Assembly (NCBI GenBank): GCA_020630775.1
Contig: JAHDIN010000001.1
Coordinates: 62,001 to 126,000 of the forward strand
Direction: 5' to 3'
DNA from: Saprospiraceae bacterium
Lineage (GTDB): Bacteria > Bacteroidota > Bacteroidia > Chitinophagales > Saprospiraceae
Length of the DNA stretch: 64,000 bases
Part shown: positions 20,023 to 30,880 of the stretch, in pieces
Layout: each line of letters begins with the position of its first letter
How positions within the stretch are numbered: the first letter of the stretch is position 1
The notes under the pieces: generated by a model
What the model saw: only the letters and a program-made list of their open reading frames with translations
Database searches by the model: none
Told to the model about the DNA's origin: nothing
Translations under genes and position numbers: made by a program

Positions 20023-22539
20023 ATGGCTAAAAAGCGCTCGAAAAAGAATTCGAAGGGAAGGTTATCCAGTTTTAGTTTTAAAGATGAAAGGTTCCTCAAG
20101 ATATTTGGGGTTTTCCTGCTGTTTTTCAGCTTATTCATGGCCATTTCATTTTTCTCCTATTTCTTTACTTGGAAGTTTGATCAAGATAAAGTAATGACTT
20201 TATCAAGTTCGATTTTATTTGATGGAGAGGTTCAAGTGCAGAATCTATTGGGTCGACTTGGTGCATTTATTTCGCACACATTTTTCTATTGGGGATTTGG
20301 ATTAGCATCCTTTGGTATTGTAATATTACTTATTAGACTAGCACATGATTTAATTAAGAAAGTACCTCTAAGACCATTCGTTAATTTTTCTTTTCATGTC
20401 TTGTTTATCATGACATTCATTTCTATTGTACTAGAATTTTTCGCCTACAAATCTGAATTTAGCTGGGGAGGATTTATGGGATATTCAATCTGTAATTATT
20501 TATCAAGTTTCCTTGGTCAGATTGGATTGATTCTTTTTATGGTACTATTAATTGCGGCAGTATTTATTTGGGTGGTTAACCCACTCTTAAGATTTGAAGG
20601 AATAAAAATGGCAACGGGGTTTGATAATATCTCGTTTCCTAAACTTGATTTTAATTTTGGTTCAAACAATGGTTCAGCTGGTGTTGAAGAATATCTAAAA
20701 CCTAAGAAGAAAGTAAAAAAGAGAAAGAACTTGTTTGAAGGCCTCGAAGGGTCCATGCCAAAAACCGATGAAGGAATTGAGGAAGCTTTAGAGTCATCTG
20801 ATTCAATTGAACTGAAGCTTCCTGATTCCAATCCTAAACCTAAATCTGCATCTATTGATCCTGAGCAACTTCAATTGGAGTTATCTGAAACAAATATCGA
20901 AGAGACAATCCCTGCTCCTGAACCAGCTAGCGATCTTCCAGTGGAGCTAAATAAAGCTAGTGTTCCTGATATGGACAGCGAGCGGATGTATGTAACAGAA
21001 GAAAATCAAGACAATTTTGAACCTTATGATCCAATAAAAGAATTGTCATCTTATAAGTTTCCTGAATTGGAATTATTACAAGATTATTCAGAACATAAGG
21101 TTGAAATCAATAGACAAGAATTAGAGGAAAATAAAAATCAGATAGTCAGTACGCTTCTAAACTATAAGATTAAAATCACTAAAATTAAAGCGACAATCGG
21201 TCCTACTGTAACGCTTTATGAAATCGTACCGGCACCTGGTGTGAAGATCTCCTCTATTAAAAAATTAGAGAATGACATAGCATTAAGTTTATCTGCATTA
21301 GGGATTAGAATCATTGCACCTATACCTGGGAAGGGTACTGTAGGTATTGAAGTGCCAAACAAGAATAAACAAATAGTCTCTTTTAAGGAAGTAGCAGCAT
21401 CTTCTAAGTTTAATACTATCAAGATGGACCTTCCGATAGTTTTAGGGAAGACTATTTCTAATGAAGTATTTGTAGCTGATTTAGCGAAGATGCCTCACCT
21501 TTTAATTGCTGGTGCTACAGGTCAAGGTAAATCAGTAGGTATCAATACAATTTTGATGTCGATACTTTATAAGAAGCATCCATCTCAGGTAAAGTTGGTC
21601 ATGATTGATCCTAAGAAAGTCGAACTATTTCCATATAGTTCGTTAGACAAACATTTCTTAGGATTTCTTCCGAATGAAGATGAACCTATCGTAACAGATA
21701 CTCAAAAGGTTATCCAAACATTAAATTCTCTTACTGTAGAGATGGATACCAGATATGACTTACTTAAGAAAGCAAGAGCAAGAAATATTAAGGAATATAA
21801 TGAGAAGTTCATCGCAAGGAAACTGAATCCAAAAGATGGGCACAGGTTCTTGCCTTTTATAGTTTTAGTAATTGATGAGTTTGCTGACTTGATCATGACT
21901 GCAGGTAATCAGATAGAGTTACCTATAGCAAGATTGGCGCAGTTAGCAAGAGCGATAGGTATTCACTTAATAATAGCTACTCAGAGACCTTCAGTAAAAA
22001 TTATTACTGGTATGATCAAGGCTAATTTCCCTGCAAGGATTGCTTATAAAGTGACTTCCCAAATTGATTCTAGAACAATTTTAGATACTAAAGGTGCAGA
22101 GCAATTGATAGGGAAGGGAGACATGCTATTGTCAGTGGGAAGTGATGTTGTAAGACTGCAATGTGCTTTTGTTGACACACCAGAAGTTGAAGCTGTAATC
22201 GATCATATATCGAATCAAAGAGGATTCGCTGAACCATATCATTTACCTGAAGTCGCTGATGAAAATGCTGAGTTAGGATCTTCAAATTTAAAATGGGGTG
22301 ATTTAGATCCTATGTTTGAAGAGGCTGCTAGATTGGTTGTGTCAAATCAACATGGGTCGACATCTTCATTACAGAGAAAACTACAGTTAGGCTATAACAG
22401 AGCAGGCCGAATCATGGATCAAATGGAATGTTTGGGCATTGTCGGCGAATCTAACGGGTCAAAGCCTCGACAAGTTTTATTTACTAGTGAGATGGAATTA
22501 ATGCACTATATCGAGCATCTTAAAGCTGGTAAAGTATAG
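20023..22539 (+). CDS. ftsK: FtsK/SpoIIIE DNA translocase
   Basis: N-terminal TM helices, LIAGATGQGKSVGINTIL, VLVIDEFADLIM, ATQRPSVKIITGMIKANFPARIAYKV, C-terminal gamma winged helix. Confidence 0.96.
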   Translation: MAKKRSKKNSKGRLSSFSFKDERFLKIFGVFLLFFSLFMAISFFSYFFTWKFDQDKVMTLSSSILFDGEVQVQNLLGRLGAFISHTFFYWGFGLASFGIVILLIRLAHDLIKKVPLRPFVNFSFHVLFIMTFISIVLEFFAYKSEFSWGGFMGYSICNYLSSFLGQIGLILFMVLLIAAVFIWVVNPLLRFEGIKMATGFDNISFPKLDFNFGSNNGSAGVEEYLKPKKKVKKRKNLFEGLEGSMPKTDEGIEEALESSDSIELKLPDSNPKPKSASIDPEQLQLELSETNIEETIPAPEPASDLPVELNKASVPDMDSERMYVTEENQDNFEPYDPIKELSSYKFPELELLQDYSEHKVEINRQELEENKNQIVSTLLNYKIKITKIKATIGPTVTLYEIVPAPGVKISSIKKLENDIALSLSALGIRIIAPIPGKGTVGIEVPNKNKQIVSFKEVAASSKFNTIKMDLPIVLGKTISNEVFVADLAKMPHLLIAGATGQGKSVGINTILMSILYKKHPSQVKLVMIDPKKVELFPYSSLDKHFLGFLPNEDEPIVTDTQKVIQTLNSLTVEMDTRYDLLKKARARNIKEYNEKFIARKLNPKDGHRFLPFIVLVIDEFADLIMTAGNQIELPIARLAQLARAIGIHLIIATQRPSVKIITGMIKANFPARIAYKVTSQIDSRTILDTKGAEQLIGKGDMLLSVGSDVVRLQCAFVDTPEVEAVIDHISNQRGFAEPYHLPEVADENAELGSSNLKWGDLDPMFEEAARLVVSNQHGSTSSLQRKLQLGYNRAGRIMDQMECLGIVGESNGSKPRQVLFTSEMELMHYIEHLKAGKV

Positions 22540-22540
22540 A

Positions 22541-23104
22541 CTAACCTTCGCTTTGATTAGATTGAATTTCTTGACCTTTTTCTTTGACGGAATCCATAAC
22601 GTCTATCAGCTTATTCCAGAATTCTTTGAATACAGGCTGTAAAGATTGACCGATATCTTGTGTCATTCTTGGTAAAGGTTCTAGTAAGCTGTAGGAGAAA
22701 GATTGAGCTTTTTGTTCTTCTGAAATCAAATCTATTTTATCAACTAGACTAACTGCAAAGCTGATAAGTATGGCATAGAACAATCCCATTAACCCAGCAC
22801 CTAATAATTTATCAAGTAAACCGATATTCATTGATTTAGCCGCTTTTTCTAATTTATTGCCGATAAATCGAATAAGTGCCATAACGCCAATAAATGTGAT
22901 CACAAAACCCAAAACAAAGGTTATCCCTCTATGGATATTGGTCATGTTTTCTAGTGCTGTAATGACTATTGGAGACAGCTTCATGGCTGCGACAATAGCG
23001 ACAACTAGTGATAGAGTAGCAAAAACAGTTTTAATTAAACCCTTAGTGAATCCTTGATATAAGCCATAAGCGACTATTATTCCAGCAATAAGATCTAGTA
23101 TCAT
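22541..23104 (-). CDS. CvpA family membrane protein
   Basis: DLIAGIIVAYGLYQGFTKGLIKTVFATLSLVVAIVAA; four TM helices. Confidence 0.88.
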   Translation of the reverse strand: MILDLIAGIIVAYGLYQGFTKGLIKTVFATLSLVVAIVAAMKLSPIVITALENMTNIHRGITFVLGFVITFIGVMALIRFIGNKLEKAAKSMNIGLLDKLLGAGLMGLFYAILISFAVSLVDKIDLISEEQKAQSFSYSLLEPLPRMTQDIGQSLQPVFKEFWNKLIDVMDSVKEKGQEIQSNQSEG

Positions 23105-23225
23105 GATTCTATAAAAAATTGTTAATTAAGGATAATACGGCACTAAGTGGAAACAAAGATTGATTATTGATGTAGTAAATATTGTATATTTTTAAGTTTT
23201 AATAGAATTTGAGTCAATAAATACC

Positions 23226-23723
23226 TTGAAAATCTTTATAAAATCAATTCTTTTTGTAGTAATACTTCTTCAGGGAGTGGCCCTCAAAGCTGATATAAAC
23301 TCTAGTAGGATAGATTCTCTACCTTCTGTTTTTATGATTGGTCAGAATGAAGTTGAGTATGAAGACTTAGTCGCTGACTGTAATGATCTTTTATTATCAG
23401 TATGTGATGATTCTATGGATGAAGCCTACAGAAAGTGGCTTAGCTTATTAAGTGAAATGGAAAAGTATGCGGAAAAGCGTGAATTTGATATCAAGGGCAT
23501 AAAAATTTGGCTTAACGTATTTTGGAAACCTGATGGTACTATTAAGCATCTCGTGTTTTACCCAAAGCCTAATTCGAGAAATATGAACTTTGATCAACTC
23601 ACTGAATTTTTTAATGAGTTTCAGAGTGAATATAAAATGGACTTTTCTTATCAAAAGTGCTTTAGTCATTATGGAAGTGCAGCATTCCCTTCATTTGCAG
23701 ACCTTTATCTAGGCAAACAATAA
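23226..23723 (+). CDS. Secreted hypothetical protein (TTG start)
   Basis: Signal peptide FIKSILFVVILLQGVALKA; no recognised domain. Confidence 0.65.
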   Translation: MKIFIKSILFVVILLQGVALKADINSSRIDSLPSVFMIGQNEVEYEDLVADCNDLLLSVCDDSMDEAYRKWLSLLSEMEKYAEKREFDIKGIKIWLNVFWKPDGTIKHLVFYPKPNSRNMNFDQLTEFFNEFQSEYKMDFSYQKCFSHYGSAAFPSFADLYLGKQ

Positions 23724-23808
23724 TTTGATTTAACAGAGTTTTAAATCTTCTTAATAGTTCAAAAACATATTTTTGATAAGCCATTGAGTCTTTATTTAAA
23801 AGCATAGT

Positions 23809-24477
23809 ATGAGAATACTCTTATTTTTTTCCATCCAATTAACTTTTTTCATTTCAAGTGTTGCGCAAGAACCAGCTATTGAATTATCGGATGAAAAAGC
23901 GGTTGAGATATTTGAAGTTATCAAACAAGAATATGATCAATACGATTCTCATAAATTTAATTTCGACATCCTAGTTCAGAGCCCAGATTATGATGATTCT
24001 AGTTTTAAAGCTGAATTAATACAATCTGGAGATAAGTTTTCTTTAGACATGGATGATAGAATGATTATTTCTGATGAAGAGACAGTCTGGGTTTATTTTA
24101 AAGAGAGAAATGAACTACAAATTAATGACGCTGATTTTGATGAGGATTCAGGAGTAATTACTCCAAGTGATTTATTCTCTTTACATACTTCAGGTAATTA
24201 TATTTTCATGTTGTCGAATAGTTACATGAAAGGAACACATACAGTATCTGAGATTGAGTGTAAGCCTATTTCAAGTGATTCTGAATTTTTTAAAATTCGT
24301 ATAGTCATTGATGAGACTTTAAAGCAGCCATTGGAGGCCATTATCTTTTCTAAGGATGGTTCGAGGATGACAATGAAAATGAAAGATCACCTAAAAGGAT
24401 TCAAATGTACTGATGATACTTTTTCATTTGATGAAAGCGCTTTCGAAGGTATACTAGTGGAAGATTTAAGATTCTAA
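23809..24477 (+). CDS. LolA-like outer-membrane lipoprotein carrier family protein
   Basis: Signal peptide; DSHKFNFDILVQSP..., SDEETVWVYFKERNELQINDADFD..., SPSDLFSLHTSGNY. Confidence 0.8.
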   Translation: MRILLFFSIQLTFFISSVAQEPAIELSDEKAVEIFEVIKQEYDQYDSHKFNFDILVQSPDYDDSSFKAELIQSGDKFSLDMDDRMIISDEETVWVYFKERNELQINDADFDEDSGVITPSDLFSLHTSGNYIFMLSNSYMKGTHTVSEIECKPISSDSEFFKIRIVIDETLKQPLEAIIFSKDGSRMTMKMKDHLKGFKCTDDTFSFDESAFEGILVEDLRF

Positions 24478-24492
24478 TACTTCTGGGGTCTT

Positions 24493-25263
24493 TTACGATA
24501 TAATTTTTTCTCGAATTATATATTCTGCAGTTTCTTTTCCCCATAGTTGATAAGTTAATGCGGAAGGGTGGACGCCATCTGAAAAGAAATCTTCTTCTGT
24601 GTATTTGTTATCAAGCCTTTGCATCCAATCTTTGAGTATAATTTTCTCATTGTTAAAATAAATGTTTTCAAATTTCGAAGTGACATCTTCCACAATTTCT
24701 CTCATCCAGTTGATATTACTTCCAATAGATCTTCTGAGTAGAAAATTAAAAGCTGGAAAATCTTCAATAGGAGGCATATTAAGGTATACGATAGGTGTAG
24801 AAGGAAACCTTTGAATTAGACTTTGATTAAGTGACATCAAATCACTTTTCCATTTAGAAGGTGAGGTGTACTTAAAGGCATCATTGCCTCCAAGTCCTAT
24901 TATTACAATATCATAAGTTTGATCAGGTACTTTTGGAAGGATTCGTGTTTCTACCAATTTAGCTGTAAATCCATTTCTCGCATTTACATTCCAATTGAAA
25001 GAAGATTTTAAGTAGCTTTTTAATGTTTCACAAAGATGTCCTCCAAATCCTTCACGGTGGGTTTTAGCACCTATGCCCGCCATGGTACTTTCGCCTAGTA
25101 TTAGAATTTCTTTAGCATTTTGTTGATTTTCACCTCTAGTGTCTTTTGGTGGCTGTAAGACTGATATAGCGCCATACAGTCTTTTGCCTTCCAGATATAA
25201 TAAGGGTAAAAATGGTGTTATTAAGAGCGTTGTTAAAAAATATCTTAATTTATATTTAAGCAC
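24493..25263 (-). CDS. SGNH/GDSL hydrolase
   Basis: ILILGESTMAGIGA, IVIIGLGGNDAF, FFSDGVHPSALTYQLWG. Confidence 0.9.
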   Translation of the reverse strand: MLKYKLRYFLTTLLITPFLPLLYLEGKRLYGAISVLQPPKDTRGENQQNAKEILILGESTMAGIGAKTHREGFGGHLCETLKSYLKSSFNWNVNARNGFTAKLVETRILPKVPDQTYDIVIIGLGGNDAFKYTSPSKWKSDLMSLNQSLIQRFPSTPIVYLNMPPIEDFPAFNFLLRRSIGSNINWMREIVEDVTSKFENIYFNNEKIILKDWMQRLDNKYTEEDFFSDGVHPSALTYQLWGKETAEYIIREKIIS

Positions 25264-25338
25264 AAAAGTTTATTTAACCACGTAATAAATATTTTCATCT
25301 AAGTCATTAGACTTTGTCTAAATTCACTACTATTGAGT

Positions 25339-26550
25339 ATGGAATTTTGGTTCAAGTTACTGTTCCTTATTTGTACATCATCAATTTTGTATACTTATTT
25401 AGTCTATCCCTTGTTGATGTACTTTCTTTCACGAGGAAAGTTGTCCAATCAAGAGGTTTTTGATGCGGATGCTTCTTGGCCTGATGTAGCTGTGTTAATG
25501 GCTGCACATAATGAAGAGAAGGTTATTGAAAGTAAATTGAAATCATTGCTCTCTCAAAATTATAAAGGACAACTCAAGTACTTTATTGGATCGGATAATT
25601 CAACTGACAAGACAAATGAGATAATTACGACATTTCAGGAAAAAGAGCCTGCCATATATTTTATAAATTTTGAAAAACGGAGAGGGAAGCCTGCCATTCT
25701 TAATGACCTGAATAAATACGCTCAATCCCTTGATAATTTTAAACCTACCATTTACATAATAACTGATGCCAATGTGATATTAGACCCTAGTGTGATTCAA
25801 GGTCTGGTCCAGCACTTTAAAAATGATCAGATTGGATTGGTAGATGCGCATATGATTTATACAGATATGGTATCTGAGGGTATATCCAAAGCAGAGTCTA
25901 GTTACTTAGTTTCAGAAATGCGTTTGAAGGATTTTGAGAGTAAAGTAGGCCAGCGTATGATAGGTCCATTTGGTGGTTGCTATGCAATAAGGGCGAAGTT
26001 ATTTAAAGATATTCCTGATAACTTTTTAGTAGATGATTTCTATTTAGCCATGAATGTTTTTAAAAAAGGATTTTCAGCTATTAATGAATTATCAGCAAAA
26101 GCTTACGAGCCAGTTACACATGGATTTTCTCAAGAATTTAAAAGAAAAAAGAGAATAGGTGCTGGTAATTTTCAAAATGTTATGGCTTATCCAAGTTTAA
26201 TGCTGCCATTTAGCAAAGTCGGATTTAATATTTTCTCCCACAAATTGCTACGGTGGTTAGGTCCTTTTTTCTTGTTAGGGATTTTTATCTCATTTAGTTA
26301 TTTCAGTTTTGGCAATGATGCCATATTAAAAGTGATTTCTATAATAGGCATATTGGGAATGATTGCTATACCTCTTTTAGATTGGATTTTAACACGTTTT
26401 GGGTTGAATTTTATGTTGCTTAGAGGCCTTAATTATTTCCTCATTATGAACATTGCCTTGCTTATGGGATTCATCAAGTTTTTAAAAGGAATAGATGAAG
26501 GTAAATGGGATAGAACAGAGAGAACAGCTTATCAATCTTCCAATATTTGA
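25339..26550 (+). CDS. Membrane-associated family 2 glycosyltransferase
   Basis: Listed ORF begins at TTG 25333, ATG at 25339. VAVLMAAHNEEKVIESKL, TDANVILDPSVI, KRKKRIGAGNFQ, C-terminal TMs. Confidence 0.9.
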   Translation: MEFWFKLLFLICTSSILYTYLVYPLLMYFLSRGKLSNQEVFDADASWPDVAVLMAAHNEEKVIESKLKSLLSQNYKGQLKYFIGSDNSTDKTNEIITTFQEKEPAIYFINFEKRRGKPAILNDLNKYAQSLDNFKPTIYIITDANVILDPSVIQGLVQHFKNDQIGLVDAHMIYTDMVSEGISKAESSYLVSEMRLKDFESKVGQRMIGPFGGCYAIRAKLFKDIPDNFLVDDFYLAMNVFKKGFSAINELSAKAYEPVTHGFSQEFKRKKRIGAGNFQNVMAYPSLMLPFSKVGFNIFSHKLLRWLGPFFLLGIFISFSYFSFGNDAILKVISIIGILGMIAIPLLDWILTRFGLNFMLLRGLNYFLIMNIALLMGFIKFLKGIDEGKWDRTERTAYQSSNI

Positions 26551-28811
26551 AGTCTGGCATATTCTAACATGATTCTCTTTTCAGGATTTTCTAAAGATTC
26601 ATCAAATTTTATTGTAGCCACATTCCGTTCATCTATAGATAGAACTTTACCGATGCCAAATTTTAAATGGATTATCTTTTGACCTTCCTTAATTTCTGAA
26701 GCTAAGTTCGGTTTGAAGTCTTTAACATCTACAGGTAGTGTTTTTAGTTTTGCGGATTTCAATGGACGAAGATTACCTAACTTTTTAGGAGGTCCAAAAT
26801 CAGGTTTCTGTTTGATTGAGATATTTGCTTCAATATTGTGGTCAGATATTTCTTCTAAGAACCTACTGGGGTCGTTATATCTTACTTGACCATATTGATA
26901 TCGACTACTGGCATATGATAGCTGTAAGTGTTCTTTAGCGCGGGTTAATGCTACGTAAAATAACCTTCTTTCTTCTTCAAGTTGATCTGGTGATGAGAGT
27001 GACATGTAAGAAGGAAACAAGTTTTCTTCCATACCGACAACAAATACGGATTTATACTCCAAGCCTTTAGCAGCATGAACAGATAAAAGTGTGACGGTGT
27101 CATTATTATCCTTATTCTCATCTTGATCGGTCATCAAGGAAATAGTTTGTAAGAAATTGGCTAATCCTCGATCTTGATTATTAATATCTTCACCTTCGTC
27201 TAGTACATCGTCTTCAGTAAACTGTTGTATACCATCTAAAAGTGCATTAATATTCTCAATTCTATTTTTTGATTCTAAAGTATTTTCTGCTTTAAGTAAG
27301 TCTACAATCCCCGATCTTTTGACAATATGCAGTGCTGCTTTATAGGCATTATTTGTAGCGGCTTTTTCTTGGCTATCTCTGACTATTTTTACAAAATCAC
27401 CCAGTGATTTTTTTGATCGAACATTTAATTCTATTTGATTGAGGCATTGCCACATAGAAAGTTCATTGTCATCAGCTAATTGCGTCAGTTTACCAATGGT
27501 AGTCTGACCGATTCCTCTTCTTGGATAATTTATAACCCGTTTTAATGCTTCATCATCTCTAGTATTTATGGCTAACCTAAGATATGCGATGACGTCTTTG
27601 ACTTCTTTTCTTTGGTAGAAAGAAAGACCTCCATAAATTCTATAAGGAATATCATATCTTCTTAAGTGCTCTTCAAATACTCTTGACTGTGCATTGGTCC
27701 TGTATAAGATGGCTATTTCATGGTTCGGTAAATTGAACCTGTTTTTTTGTTCAATAATTTTATCAGCTACCAATTTGCCCTCTTCATTTTCTGTCATGGC
27801 TTTGACCAACTTCACTTTATGTCCACCATCATTTTCAGTCCAAATTTTCTTTTGAATTTGGCGTTTATTGTAATCGATAACTTCATTGGCTGCTTCAACA
27901 ATAAAACTCGTTGACCTATAATTTTGCTCTAATTTAAATGTTTGGACTTCAGGAAAATCATTTTCAAATTGAAGTATGTTTTCAATCGTTGCACCCCTAA
28001 ATGAATAGATACTTTGAGCGTCATCACCGACTATACAAACATTTTGTGGACTCTTGTCATAAATAGCAAAAAGCTTCAAGATTTCGTATTGAAGGAAATT
28101 GGTGTCTTGAAACTCATCTACCATCAAGTATTTAAATTGACCTTGATATTTTGATCTGATATTGTCCGGATTAGTATAAAGGAGTTTAAACATTTGTAAT
28201 AGTAAATCATCAAAATCCATTGCTCCTGATCGTAGACATTTAGCTACATACTTTTCATAAATTTTGTATGTCATAGGACGACGATTCATTTGGTCATGAT
28301 TCATCAACTCCTCATTTGCTACGTACATTTTAGGAGTAATTAAGTTGCTCTTTGCACTAGAAATGCGCGATTTGATAGCACCTACGTTATAAGCTTTTGA
28401 ATCGAGATTCAATGTTTTTATGATCTCCTTTATGACACTTTTACTATCATCAGTATCGTAAATACTAAAATCATTTGGATAACCAATTCTATGTGCTTCA
28501 ACTCTGAGGATTCTGGCAAAAAGAGAGTGGAAAGTTCCTGCCCAAACTTTGTATGCATCTGGGCCAACTACCTTTTCTATTCTCTCTTTCATTTCTCTGG
28601 CAGCTTTGTTAGTAAAGGTCAAAGCCAAAATTTGCCAAGGAGCAACACCTGATTGTATGAGGTGTGCAATACGATATGTCAAAACACGTGTTTTCCCGGA
28701 GCCTGGGCCTGCTATTACCATTACAGGACCATTTATGGTAGTAACAGCTTGTCTTTGAATATCATTTAGTTCATTAAGATAATCCATCGAGGTTGTAGTG
28801 TTTTTAATCAT
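26532..28811 (-). CDS. uvrD: UvrD/PcrA family SF1 DNA helicase
   Basis: LNDIQRQAVTTINGPVMVIAGPGSGKTRVLTYRIAHL, VDEFQDTNFLQYEIL, QNYRST, LLSVHAAKGLEYKSVFVVGMEE. Confidence 0.96.
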   Translation of the reverse strand: MIKNTTTSMDYLNELNDIQRQAVTTINGPVMVIAGPGSGKTRVLTYRIAHLIQSGVAPWQILALTFTNKAAREMKERIEKVVGPDAYKVWAGTFHSLFARILRVEAHRIGYPNDFSIYDTDDSKSVIKEIIKTLNLDSKAYNVGAIKSRISSAKSNLITPKMYVANEELMNHDQMNRRPMTYKIYEKYVAKCLRSGAMDFDDLLLQMFKLLYTNPDNIRSKYQGQFKYLMVDEFQDTNFLQYEILKLFAIYDKSPQNVCIVGDDAQSIYSFRGATIENILQFENDFPEVQTFKLEQNYRSTSFIVEAANEVIDYNKRQIQKKIWTENDGGHKVKLVKAMTENEEGKLVADKIIEQKNRFNLPNHEIAILYRTNAQSRVFEEHLRRYDIPYRIYGGLSFYQRKEVKDVIAYLRLAINTRDDEALKRVINYPRRGIGQTTIGKLTQLADDNELSMWQCLNQIELNVRSKKSLGDFVKIVRDSQEKAATNNAYKAALHIVKRSGIVDLLKAENTLESKNRIENINALLDGIQQFTEDDVLDEGEDINNQDRGLANFLQTISLMTDQDENKDNNDTVTLLSVHAAKGLEYKSVFVVGMEENLFPSYMSLSSPDQLEEERRLFYVALTRAKEHLQLSYASSRYQYGQVRYNDPSRFLEEISDHNIEANISIKQKPDFGPPKKLGNLRPLKSAKLKTLPVDVKDFKPNLASEIKEGQKIIHLKFGIGKVLSIDERNVATIKFDESLENPEKRIMLEYARLQILED

Positions 28812-28917
28812 ATAGAGCGCTAAATTACATTATTCACAATGCATATATGAACAATGTTGTTGATCAATTTATACCATTCATTAATTAAAATTACTTTTAG
28901 CATGATATGTAAACACA

Positions 28918-29631
28918 ATGGATATTTCAAAAAGCATATTTGAATTTCTAAGGTTTTTAAAGCAACCTCAGTTTAATTATAAGAATGATCAACCTGAGAC
29001 ATTTGGGATGTTATTCATATTATATGGGTTTGTTTTTTTAACTGTTTTTTTTGTAGCTATTCCCGTTATGGCTTTAGCTGGGGTTGATGATATGGGACAT
29101 GCTATAACAGATGTTTTAAAGGAGTATCCGATATGGATGTTTTTTTTGTTTACAGTTTTGATGGCACCGATTTTAGAAGAATTCATATTTAGATTCCCTT
29201 TAAGATATCCCTTAGTAGGACTTGTGTTTTTGGTTTTATTTATTCTTGGTGTTTTGGGTATTGCGAATAACACTTATTATTTTCTATCGTGGCTACATTT
29301 TGGAATTCTATCTTTTTTGATATTAATAATTGCGTTGATAACATGTTTACGATTTCAATTAGAATACCTAAGACTAGTATGGGTTAACTATTTTCCCTTT
29401 TTCTTCTACAGCTTTTTGGCATTGTTTGCATTAGCCCACATTTTTAATTTTTCTGATGTAGAACACTGGTATCTAGCTCCTGTTCTTGTGTTACCTCAAG
29501 CGATTTTAAGCCTCTTTCTTGGTTATGTGCGCGTACGAAATAATATTTGGCAAAGTATCTTTTTCCATGCTTTCCATAACCTTATTCCTTCATTAATGGT
29601 CTTGCTGGTTCCTGTTTCGGAATTTCAGTAA
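28918..29631 (+). CDS. CPBP family intramembrane metalloprotease
   Basis: APILEEFIFRFPLR (EExxxR), ALAHIFNF, FFHAFHNLIPSL. Confidence 0.85.
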   Translation: MDISKSIFEFLRFLKQPQFNYKNDQPETFGMLFILYGFVFLTVFFVAIPVMALAGVDDMGHAITDVLKEYPIWMFFLFTVLMAPILEEFIFRFPLRYPLVGLVFLVLFILGVLGIANNTYYFLSWLHFGILSFLILIIALITCLRFQLEYLRLVWVNYFPFFFYSFLALFALAHIFNFSDVEHWYLAPVLVLPQAILSLFLGYVRVRNNIWQSIFFHAFHNLIPSLMVLLVPVSEFQ

Positions 29632-29686
29632 TATGATTTGAGCTTTTAGTATATATTTGTGACCTGTTTAATCTCTTAAATACGGT

Positions 29687-30055
29687 ATGTCTGAGAAAAC
29701 CAGATATAGTGATAGCGAACTAAAAGAATTCGATGATTTGATTGTTGAGCGCATTGACAAAGCTCAAAAGGAATTAGAATTTTATTTAATTCAAATTCAG
29801 GAATTAGCCGATAATGAAGGCACTAAAATCAAAGGATTAGATGACGGCCTTGGAACCGTCGAGAGTGAAAGGTTACAAAATATGGCAGCGCGCCAAAGAA
29901 AGCTTATTCAACATCTCAGTAATGCAAGATTAAGAATACAGAATAAGGTTTACGGTATATGTAGAGAAACGAATAAACTAATTTCGAAAGAAAGACTCAA
30001 AGCAGTTCCACACGCTACCTTAAGTATAGAGGCGAAAAAGAAAAAGATCAGATAA
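29687..30055 (+). CDS. TraR/DksA-family protein, Bacteroidota type with degenerate zinc finger
   Basis: YGICRETNKLISKERLKAVPHATLSIEAK. Confidence 0.88.
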   Translation: MSEKTRYSDSELKEFDDLIVERIDKAQKELEFYLIQIQELADNEGTKIKGLDDGLGTVESERLQNMAARQRKLIQHLSNARLRIQNKVYGICRETNKLISKERLKAVPHATLSIEAKKKKIR

Positions 30056-30081
30056 TTTTTAAGCACACTGAAATATAAATT

Positions 30082-30753
30082 TTGAAAAGATCCTCTATCC
30101 TCATTTTCTTGATACTCTTTGTTGTCATTGTAGACCAAGCACTAAAGGTTTATATCAAGTTAAATTATAATTTGCAAGGGGGCTTCAATATCCTAGGATT
30201 AGATTGGGCAAAGATCTATTTCATTGAAAATGATGGAATGGCTTTCGGTTTATCATTTGGTGGTAAATTAGGTAAGTATATGCTGAGTATATTCAGGATA
30301 TTCTTAGTCGGTTTTCTTATATATTTCTTGAAGCTGATTATAAATTCTAAAGAATCATTCGGTTTACAAATCAGTTTTGCACTCATTATTGCGGGTGCAT
30401 TAGGTAATATTATTGATTCAGCTTTTTATGGGATGATTTTCTCAGAATCACCATATCATTCTGGTGCTGCAACTTTTTTACCGGAGGGTGGGGGATATGC
30501 TGGCTTTCTGCAAGGTAAAGTTGTGGATATGTTTTACTTCCCTATGATCAGATCTACTTTCCCTAATTGGTTCCCTTTTTGGGGAGGAGAACAATTTCTA
30601 TTTTTTAGACCTGTTTTTAATGTTGCAGATTCAGCTATTTCCATAGGAGTAGCTATCATTTTAATCTTTTACAGGTCTTTCTTTATGTCTGACAAGAAGA
30701 AAACAGAGTCAGAAAGCGCTAATACAATAGTCAAACAAGAGGATATGAGTTAA
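30082..30753 (+). CDS. lspA: Lipoprotein signal peptidase (TTG start)
   Basis: VIVDQALKVYIK, IENDGMAFGLSFGGKLGKY, GALGNIIDSAFYG, VVDMFYFP, FNVADSAISIG. Confidence 0.95.
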   Translation: MKRSSILIFLILFVVIVDQALKVYIKLNYNLQGGFNILGLDWAKIYFIENDGMAFGLSFGGKLGKYMLSIFRIFLVGFLIYFLKLIINSKESFGLQISFALIIAGALGNIIDSAFYGMIFSESPYHSGAATFLPEGGGYAGFLQGKVVDMFYFPMIRSTFPNWFPFWGGEQFLFFRPVFNVADSAISIGVAIILIFYRSFFMSDKKKTESESANTIVKQEDMS

Positions 30754-30880
30754 TAGATACCATGTGGTATTTATTATAGCTCTCTTTCATTTCCTAAACC
30801 ATTTTATATTGATATTCAGCTATTTAGGTTACAATACTTCAACTATTAAGTAGTAATCCTGTTGGTGCAGATGTTAATTC

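Noticed and set aside
29687-30055. DksA-like protein lacking most zinc-finger cysteines looked unusual
   Set aside because: From memory this YGICR.TGKLI.KERL...PHATLSIEAK form is the standard Bacteroidota version, usually next to lspA
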